A stretch of DNA of 64,000 nucleotides, from positions 117,401,388-117,465,387 of the forward strand of contig OY829326.1 of NCBI GenBank assembly GCA_963691655.1, read 5' to 3'. Shown piece after piece: positions 24,917 through 37,461 of the stretch (positions are counted from its first letter, which is position 1; each line of letters opens with the position of its first letter). The notes below the pieces were generated by a model. The model ran no database searches and was not told the origin of the DNA. It worked only from the letters and a program-made list of their open reading frames with translations. The stretch is from Toxonevra muliebris. Lineage: Eukaryota > Arthropoda > Insecta > Diptera > Pallopteridae. A program made the position numbers and the translations under genes.

Positions 24917-25667
24917 AATGTTGATGCGATACTCACATAGTATCGAATAAAAGTATCGATGCTACCGAAAATATCGGAAAAAAGTATTAAATATGTACTT
25001 GTATCGAATACTCGTTTAAAGAGACAAATAACTCTTTTTTTAAGTGGTTGTCAAGGAAAAAATTCAAGCCAGAACGGCCCATTGTGATACAACATGGTTG
25101 AGCCTACAGTTTACATTACTCAACACGAGTTTTTCGCCAATAAATCATGGTTTTGAGATATTTCCACTGGAAACACGTGAATCATATAGAAATGACGTTA
25201 ATTTAATTTAGCAAATCGCTAGAAAGTTTATAATTGAAGGAAAACTAATTAACAGATTAAAGCTTGTTAAAAGTATTTTATTTTAATGAAAAGGTTTCAA
25301 TAAACATTATGTTCTACATGCATGGCCGGAAATATCTTCTAGAATTTCAATACTGTACTGCAATATTGTCATACATTGAAATATTGCAGTATGGACTCAA
25401 ATATTTTGAATAATTCTGCAGTAGCATTTCGAAATATATTATTGATTGCTGTAAAATATTCTAAAATGATCCACAATTTTAAATATTGTATAGCGAAATT
25501 TCAGTTTTTTAAATAAATATTTTCCAAAAGTATCGAGTATCCGATACTGACCCTTTTTTCCGATACTTAATACTTATGTTATTGCATCGAGTAAAAAAAA
25601 GTACTTGAATCTAATCAAAAGTATCGAGTTTTTACTTGTATTTACTTACTTGTATCGAATCATCACT
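24917..25667. mobile_element. TIR element of 751 bp flanked by a 10-bp direct repeat
   Basis: ACCTGTACCT occurs directly outside both ends (24907-24916 and 25668-25677). The ends AATGTTGATGCGATAC and, inverted, AGTGATGATTCGATAC match at 13 of 16 positions. Subterminal regions on both sides carry many copies of TATCGA-type motifs (agtatcgat, gtatcgaat, tatcgagtat), as in hAT-like elements with subterminal transposase sites. No coding capacity was seen. Its left flank lies directly against the right target duplication of the hAT MITE at 24368-24898. Confidence 0.7.
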
Positions 25668-26194
25668 ACCTGTACCTATGTATACTAATTTAGGGAATAT
25701 ACGCCAACAAGGTTTAGATATGGTCTATCGATACCAGGGGTCCAAATTTCATTTTGGCCAGGAAGGCAGGGGGATTTGGTGGTTTTTAATAAAAATATGG
25801 AATGAAAAGAGACCAATCTCCAATTTTCTTAGGTAAGTGATTCCGATTCATTTTCAGACTAGGAACAAAAGTGGATAAATGTCTTGAAGCTTTAGGAAAA
25901 AGTTTTGTTCCCGATTTTTTTTAATCTTTACCTAAAAAAATGGCCGAAAATGGCAAAAAACTCACAGAATAATTAATTGAATTTTTTTTTCAAATAAATA
26001 TGTAATGTTCAATGCATTTTTTATCCCTGACGTGCTACAAACTTTAAAATTTAGAAATTATAAATTAAAGACTGAATCATGCCCTTTTAAATGAGCCCTA
26101 AGATAAATGGTTCACATGCACCCTTAAAGCAGGGGATATGTTTATGTCTAGGGGTGCAGGAAAAAATGTACACAGAGCGGATTTTATCGTACTT

Positions 26195-26330
26195 ACACCC
26201 ACGGGCAGAAATTACTGCATTTTACAGTAATTTGATGATATTTTAAGGTCTGTACAGTAATAAAGTAATTCGTTTAAATTATACAGTAATTTCAAAAAGC
26301 GTACAGTAGTATACAGTAAAGTGTCTGAAG
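26195..26330. repeat. Cluster of TACAGTAA motifs
   Basis: The motif TACAGTAA or close variants occur about six times in roughly 110 bp (tttacagtaa, gtacagtaataa, atacagtaattt, gtacagtagta, atacagtaaag), with the reverse form attactg near 26,213. The spacing is irregular, unlike a microsatellite. It directly abuts a sequence related to the TIR element at 38411-39467. Confidence 0.5.
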
Positions 26331-26600
26331 TCCCATACACAAAAAATATCGGTCTTCTTCTACACCTTTAGAAATGAACCTTGGTTTAGTTTATGATGAT
26401 TCGCAAAATATTTTAGCTCTAGCGATTACCGTTCGTGAGCTGGACCATCTTGAAGAAACCTCTTAATTTAATTTTCCATAAAAATTAAATTCCGGAGCCT
26501 CGAAATTCATTTCGTGGAAGAACTTTTTGTTCGTCATGACAAGAGGAACCATAATTTTGACGGCGCGGTATCGAAAAATTTAAGTCCATACAAATCGCCC
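26317..26600. repeat. Diverged partial copy of the 38,411-39,467 element family
   Basis: AAAGTGTCTGAAGTCCCATAC at about 26318, then a segment with gaaatgaaccttggttta and attcg...gtgagctgga, matches in order the left 120 bp of the element at 38411 (aaagtgcctcaagtcctatac, aaaatgaacattggttta, attcgtgaactgga). The right part does not align by eye, so this copy is truncated or rearranged. Confidence 0.5.
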
Positions 26601-27279
26601 CGGCCTAGTATGTATGTATGTAAATTGTAATTGCCTTCAAATCAAAATGGTCTTTATGCATATATGTATGGTCATATTTACATATGCAGGTATATTAAAA
26701 TTTCAAGTTGTACTAAAAATTTATGTAAATCAATTTAATATTTTCGCCTTCTTCGAAAAAGAAGAAGAAACTCCAATTAAAATGCCGCACCACGCTGAAT
26801 ATTGCATTTCATCCACCACATACATACATACACACATATTGACATTGTACACACACACACTCATAAACGTTTAAAGCGAAATTTCTTCCGCGATTCTTCT
26901 TCAGCTGCTTGCTTATGCTCTCTACAACGGAGGTATATCACCCGCCCCGCATCCCGTTAAACTTCTTCCCATGCATTTTATGCGTGTATGTATATGCGCG
27001 ATGGATGAGCTCTATGCGTAAAAGTCGTCATATTGGCTGCGTGCCAAACCTGTCATCATCATGTATATGTCAGCTGCACTCTAGATTTGCGTTTAGTTTT
27101 CTTTTTTTTGTTGTTGTTGTTATTTTGATTCTATGTAGTGCTGCTGAGCATGCGCGAATTTCATTGCCAAAGTAAAATAAACTTACTTACGGATGGACAG
27201 GATAGACAGACGGACGCGGATGGTCGCATGAAGTAAATATAGCAAGAGAAACATCAAGACATGAAGACGCAAACGCAAG

Positions 27280-28980
27280 CGTTTTGTTTTCATTCTAAAG
27301 GCCAAAGATTTCTACATGTGTTGTGCCCTGTGATGACACTCAATAGTAATCTTAGGTCCTTTCTTCTCAGTTTCAGAAGAAATTCCGCTGATTCCCTGTT
27401 AGGTTGTCTCACGAATCACTTTGCGGTTATGCGGGAGCCAAGCTCGGACCATCTTTCTCTATGGATAGGACACACGAAATCGTTTATCCAATGCATGATT
27501 TACCCAGAACATACGCCAAGAAAAGATTCCGGACCCCATGGTGTAATTGCAGAGCCTTTATTAGCTATTTTATTAGCTAGTTCATACCCTGCAACACCAC
27601 AGTGTCCTGGAACCCATATAAGGCATAACTTGTTATGTTTTGCAACACTATTTAATTTTGCCTTACACTCGCTGACGAATTTTAAGGAGCGGACAGGGTT
27701 AGTAAGGGCCTTTAGTGGCTATCACTGCAGATACCTATGCACTTCCCACGCCATCTCTTCTCAATTATCCAGCCCGCCACATCAAGGATAGTGAAAACCT
27801 CTGTTAAGAAGACTGACGCCATCTTTCCAGCGGAAAAAGAGTAGTTGGTCTCATCGTCCAAGAGGAAGCAAAACATTGAGGGCATTACCAGATGTAGCAC
27901 ACAATGCACCAGTGATACCCAGGCACACACTTCTCTAAGGCCTGATCAGCCATACGTGACAATAGGTCTCACAAGAGCAATGTATACCCAGTCTACCAGA
28001 GCTGGATTCAGACCCCAAGTCTTGCCGAAAGCTCGCCTGCACAGCCAGAAAACCTTTAGTGCATGCGAGACCTTCAGATCGACGTGCGTCTTCCATAACA
28101 GTTTGCAATCTAAGGTTCATTTAACTTCAAATGACAACTGCAGCGTTACTCCCTTCATCGTTGGTTGTAACCGGCCATCCTTCTTGCGTTTCCTGGTGAA
28201 GAGCACTAAGGTGCTTTTACCAGGATTCACTGATAGACCCTGCAGATCGCACCAAACCTCGATCTTGTCCAAGACTTCTTTTATTTTAATGCACACCGTC
28301 TATAAGGACCGTCCCGAGATAAGTACGCACAATTCTGCAAATCATTAAGAAGGGAGTCCACCATGAAGCACCATAGAAGAGGAGAGAGGACGCCCCCTAG
28401 AGGGCATCCTTTCTCAACCTCGACCGTGACACTGTCTTCGTTTTCTCCCCCCGTGATAAGCAGTCGTTTGGATAGCGTGGCATGAATCCATCTTCAACAC
28501 CATATTGTCTGGCCGAATAGCACATCGAGTCAAAGGTAGCGTTGTCAAAAGTACCTTCAATACCGTCAAACACTCCTAGGGTGTAGCTCAGTCGTGAAGA
28601 GCTGATTCACAGGATTCTCCACTCTGATAAGCATGTCGTCGAGAATTAACAGGGTTTTGGCTTAGCACCTTCAGCCTGATATGGTTGTCGATAATGCGTT
28701 CCACATTTTTAAGTAAAAACGATGTCAAGCTTATCGGTCGGAAACTTTTCGGTAGAGCATAGTTATCCCTTCCCGATTTAGAAATAAATACAACTTTAAC
28801 TTAGCGGGTTACTGGCCAATATGCATTCATGCATCCAAAATAGGCATCCCTTTCAACAACCACTGCCACAACTGCTTTGTAATTGTTTCGGGGAAACCAT
28901 TTTTCAACGACCTGAAAGACTGTTCCCCAGCAGATTTCTTAAAGAATACAGAATGGAATTAACACCGTTGGCAAATCCTA
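27280..28980 (-). mobile_element. Degenerate LOA/jockey-type non-LTR retrotransposon
   Basis: Read on the minus strand from right to left the blocks appear in order. First is KVVFISKSG then SFRPISLTSFLLK (RT block 1-2). Next is GCPLGGVLSPLLW then FMVDSLL (block B, with PQGG changed to PLGG), and then LQGLSVNPGKSTLVLFTRKR. A ribonuclease H region follows: LIWVPGHCGVAGYELANK near 27,590. The catalytic YADD region is deleted and there are several frameshifts and stops. Open frames on the plus strand here are antisense shadows. It is of the same broad type as the copies at 31,900-34,350 and 62,942 onward. Confidence 0.85.
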
Positions 28981-30060
28981 ATCCAAAATGAAACATCCGG
29001 CATACCAGTATTTTATTTTATGGTATAAAAATAGCACTAATGTGCTAATTGGACCGACGGTGCTGCTAGTGATTTGCCCCTGTTCCATGTTCCTAAAGGA
29101 TCAGTATATTCCTTGAATGTGTGGTTTTAATTTAAGCCTTCTTATTCATTCTTAATATTCAGTCTTGCAACAAATTGTTTCTCAAAATTATAGAATTTAT
29201 TAATCCTGCATTGTGGACAATCTCTTGCTTGCTCTTACGATTGCTGTTTTTGAAGCACTATATACTACGAGATGCTAAGGATTGATGTCCAACAATATTT
29301 CCAATTCAGAAATCTGATATGCTCGCATCGCTCCTGCTGTACACAGACAAGCTAACTTTTAAGTTTCGTTGTTTTTAGTTAATCTCTCCTTGCCCATGCT
29401 TGCCCAAGTATACATCCATCGCAGTACAATTGGGTTGCATTACCTAGTTTTCTCTGCAAAGCGTAAGATGCAGTTTTTCAAACGATTATAAACGGCGACA
29501 AATTATATGGAGACGGCACTGGCGCTGGGATCGTCCGTCTCTGCCCATTCGTCCAAATGTCATTTCTATACACGAGTTCACTTTTGATATTTGTATTTTA
29601 CATGTATTTGCTTCGCGCCGTTTTGATTCTGCTTGCTTCTGTTCCACCACTGAAAGTGCGCTACGCTGACGCTGACGCAGGCGCAGAATATGGGTTATGA
29701 GGTCTACTCTTCGTGGTCGTTTCTCCTAGAATGGTTGCCAAAGCATTAAACTGCACTGTGTACAACATTTTGACTTTGGTCCTAAAAAATGTTAAGTATC
29801 TTAGATGTTGATGATGTTGTTGTTGTTGTGGTTGGTTTGTTGTTTGGTTAGGTTAGACTCTGTCTGCGCACAGCAGATTCGCAATGCGTAAAGAAGCAAC
29901 TTTATTGCGATTTTCATTGCGATGCAACGTTATTTAAATTAACTTTTATTTTTGTTTTTGTTATTTTGATGTTGTCGTCTCTTTAGAAGCCGGAACTTTG
30001 TATTGCGATACGTGTATTAATTTTGTTTTTGTTTGCCTTGTTGTTTCTGTTTGTTTTTGG
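28981..30060. other. Intergenic, no gene seen
   Basis: Mixed-composition DNA with short TGTTG and GTT runs near 29,810-29,860. No recognisable coding region, inverted-repeat element or RNA gene was found by eye. Confidence 0.4.
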
Positions 30061-30074
30061 CTTTGGAAAATGCT

Positions 30075-30230
30075 TTCTTGATGATGATGGTGATGACGAC
30101 GACGACGACAACGATGGCGCGATGCGGCGTGATACTGATGCGTCGAGTCGCTGCATTGGAGTTGCTATCGTTGTCGTCCTCGTCGTTGTCGTTGCCGTCG
30201 TCGTCGTCGACAAACGTTGCCAAGAAAGTT
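30075..30230. repeat. GAC/GTC trinucleotide-rich low-complexity tract
   Basis: Imperfect arrays of gatgatgat, gacgacgacgac, gtcgtcctcgtcgttgtc and gtcgtcgtcgtcgac. They open long but meaningless reading frames on both strands (runs of D, V, S or T), which I reject as genes. Confidence 0.8.
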
Positions 30231-30479
30231 GCTATTGGTTTTTGGCAACATTTTTTCATTCGCATTTTAGTTTTATTGTGGATGAAGTCGATGTCGTCGG
30301 CAAGAAGCGGCTGGACATACAGACAGACAGTATGTATGTTTGTATGTATCTTATACATACTATGCGGATAATGTGGAAAATGCTACCCAACAAGTTTCAA
30401 AATAAAGAGAAAGTGTCCGTGTTGGTGTTCTGGTCAGGTTAGGTCTGATCTGGTCCGGTATGGTCTGATCGTAAAGAAT

Positions 30480-31899
30480 AAATTTCCAAGCTATAATAAT
30501 GTTTCCTGTTTACCGAATGAGCAAACTAAAAAAAAATAAAAAATTGTTTAAAAATAAAATGAAAAAGAAAACAAAAATTATCAGATAAGTTTGTCGATTT
30601 TATGCTTTTTCATGTGTGAAAGTAACGAACGAAATTGCGCTCATTTTCATTATTCTGGGAGGTTTCGAAAGTCAAAAAAAAGATCCTCGCATTTCTGTTT
30701 TTGCTTTTGTTTTGTGTTGTATTATATATATTTTTTTTTGTTTTCTGATTCTTTTTATCATTAATCACTTTTGAAAGTTTGGGAAAAATATGTGGAATAT
30801 TTATTTTTAGTACACATTTTTGAGAAAGGTTTAATTCATACCTAAAGATTTTTCTGCTTTTTCTTTATAATTTTGAAATTTGGGACATATTTTTCTGATT
30901 TGGTTTCAATAAGATTCACATTTCACAATTTGATTTTTAGAGAGCGCGTAGAGCGCGTAATTAGCATAAAACTGTTGATATTTTGTTTTGTGTAGGATGA
31001 TCGAAATAATTTACAGTATATTAATTTCTTTTATTCGTAATTTTACTTTCCTTAATACGCGAAGAGTCTGTTTCGTATCACTCACGATGTTTTTACAAAA
31101 TGACTTTTTTTTCCTAGATAATGAAGCTGGCTGCACAAGAATATTACTGCTAAAATGTACTACATCTAATGTCGCCAACTACACCTCGCGTCAATGATAT
31201 TCAAATAGATAACAAATACCTTTCATTTGTTGGTTTCTTATATGTTCTTACCACGTGTATGCTAACTGTTAAGACTTTAAAGGCTTAATAGCTTCTGTTA
31301 GTAATATTTGGTCACTAACAGATCAGTGGAAAACTGGCCGCATCTAGTACAAGCATAAAACTAAAGTAATATTGTGTATCTCAATGAGCTAAATCAAAAT
31401 CGATTTCGGTGTCTAAAATTATAAGCATTCAAAATTCTTCAAAACAGAGCCTAATTTTGGTTGTGGGCGACCTCAAAAAAACATGCGCCCGATTATAAAT
31501 GTTTAACATAATAGATTGAATTTATTCTGATACGGTACTAGAATACAATTAAGGCCCAGAAAAGATTTAGGTTCAGTAGTCGCCATAGCGTAGTAGGTTG
31601 GACTACTATGCAGGGTGCTCAGCATGATCAACAAAAATAAAATATGCAAATTTTTTTCTTGACTCTCCTCCTCTTGACTGGCAATGGCAAACACCCAAGA
31701 CTAAATAAAACTGTAGATCCCTTTCATTTGTGCGCAAATATAATTCACACAACTTAAATGGATGCAAAAAGCTCGGTCATAAAAGACGAAAAAGAAGGAA
31801 AGTTGTTGCCATAGGACTAATAAAAATATAATTGATAGTAGACTATGTAAAAAAAACTTTGCTAGTCGTATGTGTCGTATGCAAGGCCAAGTGCAGTTA
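30480..31899. other. AT-rich intergenic DNA, no gene seen
   Basis: No coding similarity, inverted repeats or RNA genes recognised. The short ORFs here are AT-driven. Confidence 0.4.
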
Positions 31900-34350
31900 G
31901 CTCTCTCAGTTCCCCACTACAGACTAGATACCAGTATCAATTAGTTTAAGAACAGATAGACTAGTTATTTTATATAAATGCCCATAGAGATAGATAGAAA
32001 AATTTAGAGGTGGGCTGGAAGGATATAGGTCTTCCCGCAGCCCTCGGTCTTTTGGATCATTGTACTTTGGCCAGATAGAGGAAAAGGAGAAGAAAAGAAA
32101 AAAAAGGGAAAGGAAAGTAGAATTTTTACAACCCACCAAATTTCTTGGTCTCTTTAAGACACCTAAGAATATCAGGTAGGGGAATAGAGTTAACAGAACT
32201 CATCCCTGAGACATTGCCACCCAGCAGGTTTCTTCGTATTCGGCGGGAAAATAACAGAGATAATGGTAGTTCCTCCTCAAGGCAGGTGACACATGTCGGA
32301 TCGGCAATGACACTCATGTTGATCATATGTTGACCACATGTATTGTGCCCTGTAATCAAACCAACTCCCGTTAGGTTCTTCGTAGTTTTGCAGGACTGGA
32401 CCATCTTTCTCTATGAGCATAATTTATGGGCTCGTTGATCTATTGCATAATTCCTGCCAAACTGATGCCAATGATTGATTCCGGGCCCATAGGATTTGCC
32501 GCAGAATCGCGGTTGTTCAATTTATTAGCCCTAACCCATTGTCAAACACGCCTAAGTGTCTTGACACTCATATAAGGCATGACTTTTTTAGTCTTGCGTT
32601 ACTATTAACTTTTGCCTTACAATCACTTATGATTTTAAAAAAAATTTTCGGGGTTTTCTAGATCCTAGTGTCTCTGTAGACTTCTATCCATTTTCCTCGC
32701 CATCCGTTTTCGTTTATTTCAAAATAACAAAGATCTCTGTTTGGAAGAACGTTTTCATTTCTCCTGTAACGAAGAAGTACCTGTTCTCCTCGTCCAGGTA
32801 CCAACCAGAATCGGTATCAATTATTGCTCCATTGGCTAAGCTCAGGATGTTTCATATAATATTTTCTGCCGAATTCGATGTGGGGCACAATAGTTTTATC
32901 CGGCATTGAAAACAATCTACATTGCTCCGATAGCTGCCCATGAATTCGTCTGTGCGAATTTTGATCATGCCAAACTCCGCTTGGTTTAAGTCAACACACT
33001 CCCTTCATTGGACGTTGTGATGAGCAAAGCTACACGCGAAACTAAAGGAATAACGTGGAGACTAAATGGACTGCTCGAAGATCTTCATTACGCTGACGAT
33101 ATTTGTCTTATGGCTCACACTTTTGTAGACCTTCCGCAGAAGTTGGCCTGAAAATTAACATTGGCAAAACAAAGGTGATGCGTGTAAACACTAACTGCAC
33201 GCAAAAATTCCAAATCAATAACGTAGAGCTCGAAGACGTGGGCTCCTTTTGCTATTTGGGGAGTATTATATCTGCTAATGGCCCGATACGATCTCAAACA
33301 CTAACCTGTGGTACCGCTGTAACCAGACACCAATACGCCTGGAAATCCTGAAAAATAAATGGGGCTGGCTCGGGCACGTGTTAAGAAGCGACCAATCCGA
33401 CATCACCCGCAGCGCAATCGACTGGAACCCTCAGGGCAGCCGTCGCAGAGGCAGACCAGCACTGACTTGGAGGAGGACCCTGGAAGCTGACGTACTCAAG
33501 ACCAACAGGGCCTGGAGTGAAATCAAGAGGCTAGCCCTTGACAGAGAGAAATGGAGGAACCTTGTTGCGGCCCTTTGCTCTCCCGCGGAGTCATAGGATC
33601 ATACCCCATTCATGGGTTCCCTTTAAACATATAAATCAAGTGGACGGAAATCAAGCAAAACATTTACAGCATAACCTGGAGTGGTTTTCATAGCACTAAT
33701 GATACCCAGACACACACTGTTTTGCGGTTCACAGAGAGATCCTTCCCATCGCACCATTAGTCGATCTTGTCTAAGAACGCCAAGTTTCTGCAATTCAATT
33801 AGAAGAGAGTCAGCAACGAGGCGCTCTAGAAGAGGAAAAAGGAAGCTCCTTTTGAGGAGATCCTTTCACAACTTTCATCGTGACATTACCGTTATCGCTA
33901 GATTAAGCCGTGATCAGTCTCTTGGCTGGCAGTATGGAGTGAATCCATCTAAAATAGATTTTCAGCACCATAACACCCTAAAATATACTGTTTTACTGCC
34001 AGCCTCTCTTTGATTATGCAAGCACAATAATGAAGAGCTAATTCACGTGACCGACCACTCCGGTATGCATGTTGCTGACTATTCAGAGGGTTTCGAACTA
34101 GCGGGTACTACCGATCTAATATACTTTTCGTGCATGCGCTCCAGACTTTTAAATGTTAAAAAGTAATTTAAGCTTATACATAGGTCTGAAGCTTTTAGGT
34201 ATAATTATCCCTCCCCGATTTAGAAATAAGAACAACTCTGACTACTAGACTCCACCCGTCTTAAGCATAATTAGATACACATCATCCGGTCCTGGGAATT
34301 TAAAGTTTCCACAAAACTATATACAGAATCTAATCCCGGCGGCTGCATGC
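31900..34350 (-). mobile_element. Second degenerate LOA/jockey-type element, interrupted by an RTE-like fragment
   Basis: The region parallels the copy at 27280-28980 in order: an RNase H-side segment near 32,340-32,640 (shared tracts gtgccctgt, ggaccatctttctctatg, catataaggcat), a decayed PQGG-block region near 33,800-33,860, and an RT start near 34,200 (ctttggtataattatccctc, equivalent to the ISKSGRDNY segment). It is full of frameshifts. The middle, 33,005-33,600, holds an unrelated RT fragment in the opposite orientation. Confidence 0.7.
33005..33596 (+). pseudogene. RTE-like reverse transcriptase C-terminal fragment
   Basis: Reading frames joined across a deletion and frameshift give ITWRLNGLLEDLHYADDIC, which contains an intact YADD catalytic box, then VGLKINIGKTKVMRVNTN, then GSFCYLGSIISANG, then WGWLGHVLRSDQ and RGRPALTWRRTLEADVL, ending ALCSPAES and a stop at 33594-33596. 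This order (YADD, GLKIN..KTK, YLGS.I, GHV.R, GRP..TWRR) is typical of RTE-type endonuclease-reverse transcriptases annotated in many insects. The fragment is 5' truncated, consistent with insertion into the surrounding minus-strand element. Confidence 0.8.
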
Positions 34351-36179
34351 CAATTCCGTATTTTCGTAATTACACTCTGACTTTGGTCCAATATTAGCAG
34401 ATGATTGTGCGACTGTGGTTATATAAACGTACTATGTTTTGACCTAATACTAATCAAACTTAAGTGATAGAGAATTTATCTTTAAGCTGGGTTAGCACTG
34501 GTATGATATCAAATTTATATTGGCCTAACCCTGAAAGCAGTAAAATGCAATACGCAGTCGAATTTTGTACAGCAATACTGGGTCAGGGATTGATCGATTA
34601 TCATCGTTTACAGGGTTAAAAAAAAAAAAATCTCATTTGGCTGAGTAGATCAATTGCGCCATAATAACATTACCTACTGTTTATTTACTTAATATATTTG
34701 CCCACCAGTAGAAACCGGAACAGCTGCCATTGTTCCACTGTTTCACTCGAAAATTAAGTGTTTGTCTGTCAGTTCAATAAAATTACATGAAACCGAAATC
34801 GAAGATAATCAATTACAGAAGAAAAAAAAATCACATCACATCCCATTGAAAGTAACTATGTAAATAAAATTTCACTTTCCACCAAAAATGCCAATTGAAC
34901 ATCAGTATTCAATTAGGCTCTCAATGAATATAACAAACACACACACACATACAATCATGTACACTCATACATTCACAGAAAAATTCTATTCATATCATAA
35001 GAAGAAAAAAGTCAATAAAACAGGTGAGTAAGTTAGAAGATGAAGGTGATGATGATGGCAGAGTGCCCGCGGAAATATTTTCCATTTTTGGCATTTAATT
35101 GAAATTTCAAATCGTCGTTCTTTGTGTAAAGCGTTTTGCGTTTGCGCGTATTTGAATTTGCAATTTACAAATCTTGAAACTTTCTTTGTACGCAGCAGCA
35201 GCAGTAATAAAAACAACAACAATAGCAATATCACCACAAACATCATTCTAAATAAATTCAATGTGCGCATGCGCGCAGTCGAAAATGACAAGTACCTACA
35301 TTCATACATACATTCATTCATACATATGGGCACACATATAGACATTACTATACACCCACTTTCGAATCTTGAAAAAAACCCCAAACTACAAAAGTTCCAA
35401 AAAGAAAGAAATGAAATGCTCGGGGAAGAGTGTGTGTGTGTGTGTGTTGCGGCGCATAACTTGACATGCTTCAATGAGTTACATATATCATAGATACATG
35501 ACGAACAGGCAAACGTACTCACATTCTGATAGATACTTATTGCTGTTGTTGTTGCAATTGACTACATATTTGTATGCATTAAAGGCCTACTTGTTTTGTT
35601 GTGGCCAATGTTATATGTTGTTGCTGTTATTGCAGTTGTTGTTGTTGTCAATATCTTAAAATGCTTCAAGAAAGCATCAATCATTCATCAAACATACATT
35701 CAAATAGAAAACGAAATCTTTATTTGCTTGCGTATTTATTGAACGCATTTTATGGTTCAAGATTTACTTAGCATTGGAGATAGTGATAATGTTAGAGAGA
35801 GTCGGTGGGGAGGAGTAGGAGTGGATAAATTATATACCGCGTGGGATCATTTCTGCAACTTTTTTAGAAACTTTTTGATTAATACATTTGTCAATAGAAA
35901 ACAAGCAAGTCAAATAAAATTTTTTTATGTTATTCGCTGTAGCGACTTGATCAATACTCTACAGGCAACATTGAATATAACTCAGCGCTGTTATCAATTA
36001 GTTTAAGGCCCAATTAACTATTTAATGGGAGATAATAATTTGTGGTCTGGAATGAAGAAAGGGATCTAGTATGAGAAATGCGACTTAACTTTTTACGGTT
36101 TTAAATATTAAATATAAGTGGCAGCATTGCCATTTCTCAATGAAGTTGGTTGTCGTTAAGTCAATGTAAAGAGAGTAAT
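34351..36179. other. Intergenic DNA with microsatellites, no gene seen
   Basis: Contains CA/GT arrays (near 34938-34951 and a GT run at about 35430-35447) and CAG/CAA and TTG tracts near 35195-35230 and 35540-35650. ORFs spanning these tracts encode homopolymeric runs and are not credible genes. Confidence 0.5.
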
Positions 36180-36189
36180 ATATCGACTC

Positions 36190-37250
36190 ACATTGGGGTT
36201 TCAAAGTTGTGTCATATGCGAACGACGTGAGTCTTTCACTATGTCAAATTCAATCAAATTTGCCAGCATGTTGACAAATTTCATATGGGAAATTCTCTCT
36301 TTTTCTCTCTTTTATGGCAAATATGACATAGTGAAAACCAACGCGATCAACGGAATCATAGGAAATGCACTTTAGGAACTCAGTCTCTGGGCTATAGGAT
36401 GTGGACTTGGATTAAATCCAAGTAAGGCAGGACTGATGCTTTTCATCAACAGACCCAAAATACCCTACTTTGACCAGTCATTCCCCACTGCGGATCCAAG
36501 ATGAACTGCGGCGTAGGAGCAGGAATCTTCTCAGTGTAATTAGGCTTTAATCGATCTGCCCGCCTCCCTAACTCTGCCAGTATATTTCAAGCTGAACTAC
36601 TAGCGATAAGAGAGGCAAGCAGGAAGCTAAAGAGAGACCACACCTTTAAGGCACAAATCTCTAGCCTTTCGGATAGCCAGGCCACAATCAAAGCTCTTGA
36701 TTCGGTCGTTAAACATCTAATCTGGTAAAGCAGTGTAAAGAAATTCTTACGGAAGCAGCCCGATAGCATAATATTACCTTGATATGAGTCCCGGGGCACT
36801 AGAACATAGAGGTTAATGGCAAAGGCAGACGAGCTGGCCCATAAAGACTATGTCCTGCTGGAATCCTTGATCGAACAGATATTTACACCACCAAACTCGG
36901 TCAAGTGAGCAATCTCTACAAAATACCCCGCAAGAGCCAATAGTAGATGGACTAGGATGCCGAATAAGCAGACTCGAATACAGCTGGAAAAAAAACTATG
37001 CAACTTATAAACAAAAACCGGAAGGACATCTCGAGATTGACAGCGATCATCACTGCTTTCTGTCTTTTTGGTGAGCAAGCAGCCAAAATGAGAATCCCAG
37101 ATAACACCACTTGCCGCAGATGCGACTATCCGAAAGAAAAAGGGACTATTTTTCACTTTTTCTGTGAATGAATAGTTTAACGCAGACAAAATCAGACACT
37201 CTTAGCTCCGACCAGAAAGACAAAGTGTGAAAAAATATTGAGGAGGAGCA
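36190..37250 (+). mobile_element. Degenerate jockey-type non-LTR element, RT palm to RNase H
   Basis: Plus-strand frames give VVSYANDVSLSL, a mutated YADD box, then ELSLWAIGCGLGLNPSKAGL and FINRPKIPYF, then the RNase H part IFQAELLAIREASRKLK and ISSLSDSQATIKALDS, then LMAKADELAHKD. The order and motifs match jockey/R1-type elements (WA...GL.LNP.K, FQAE..AI, SDSQA). There are many stops and shifts. The catalytic YADD has become YAND, so this copy is inactive apart from its other lesions. Confidence 0.8.
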
Positions 37251-37461
37251 CAATTGTGCAAGGCGTATCTAATAATACTGATCAGCACATCATAATCTTC
37301 ATCACTTTTATCCGAGCCCGTTTCCGCTGATTCCATTTCCACAATTTCAGCTGTATGATATCTTTTCTACACAAGGTTGCATTTGCTTTATTTGAATATC
37401 CAATATTGGACATTTAAATTGAAATTAAATTTATTTTAAATGAGCACTGTGAAATTGGTCC

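Noticed and set aside
27261..28348. Plus-strand ORFs of 176 and 167 codons
   Set aside because: They are antisense to the RT and RNase H frames of the minus-strand non-LTR relic, which carry the recognisable motifs.
30023..30442. Overlapping ORFs of up to 139 codons on both strands
   Set aside because: They run through GAC/GTC trinucleotide repeats and encode homopolymer-like D, V, S or T runs with no domain.
34995..35659. ORFs of 175, 123 and 61 codons
   Set aside because: They are driven by CA/GT, CAG and TTG microsatellites; no domain or splice structure.
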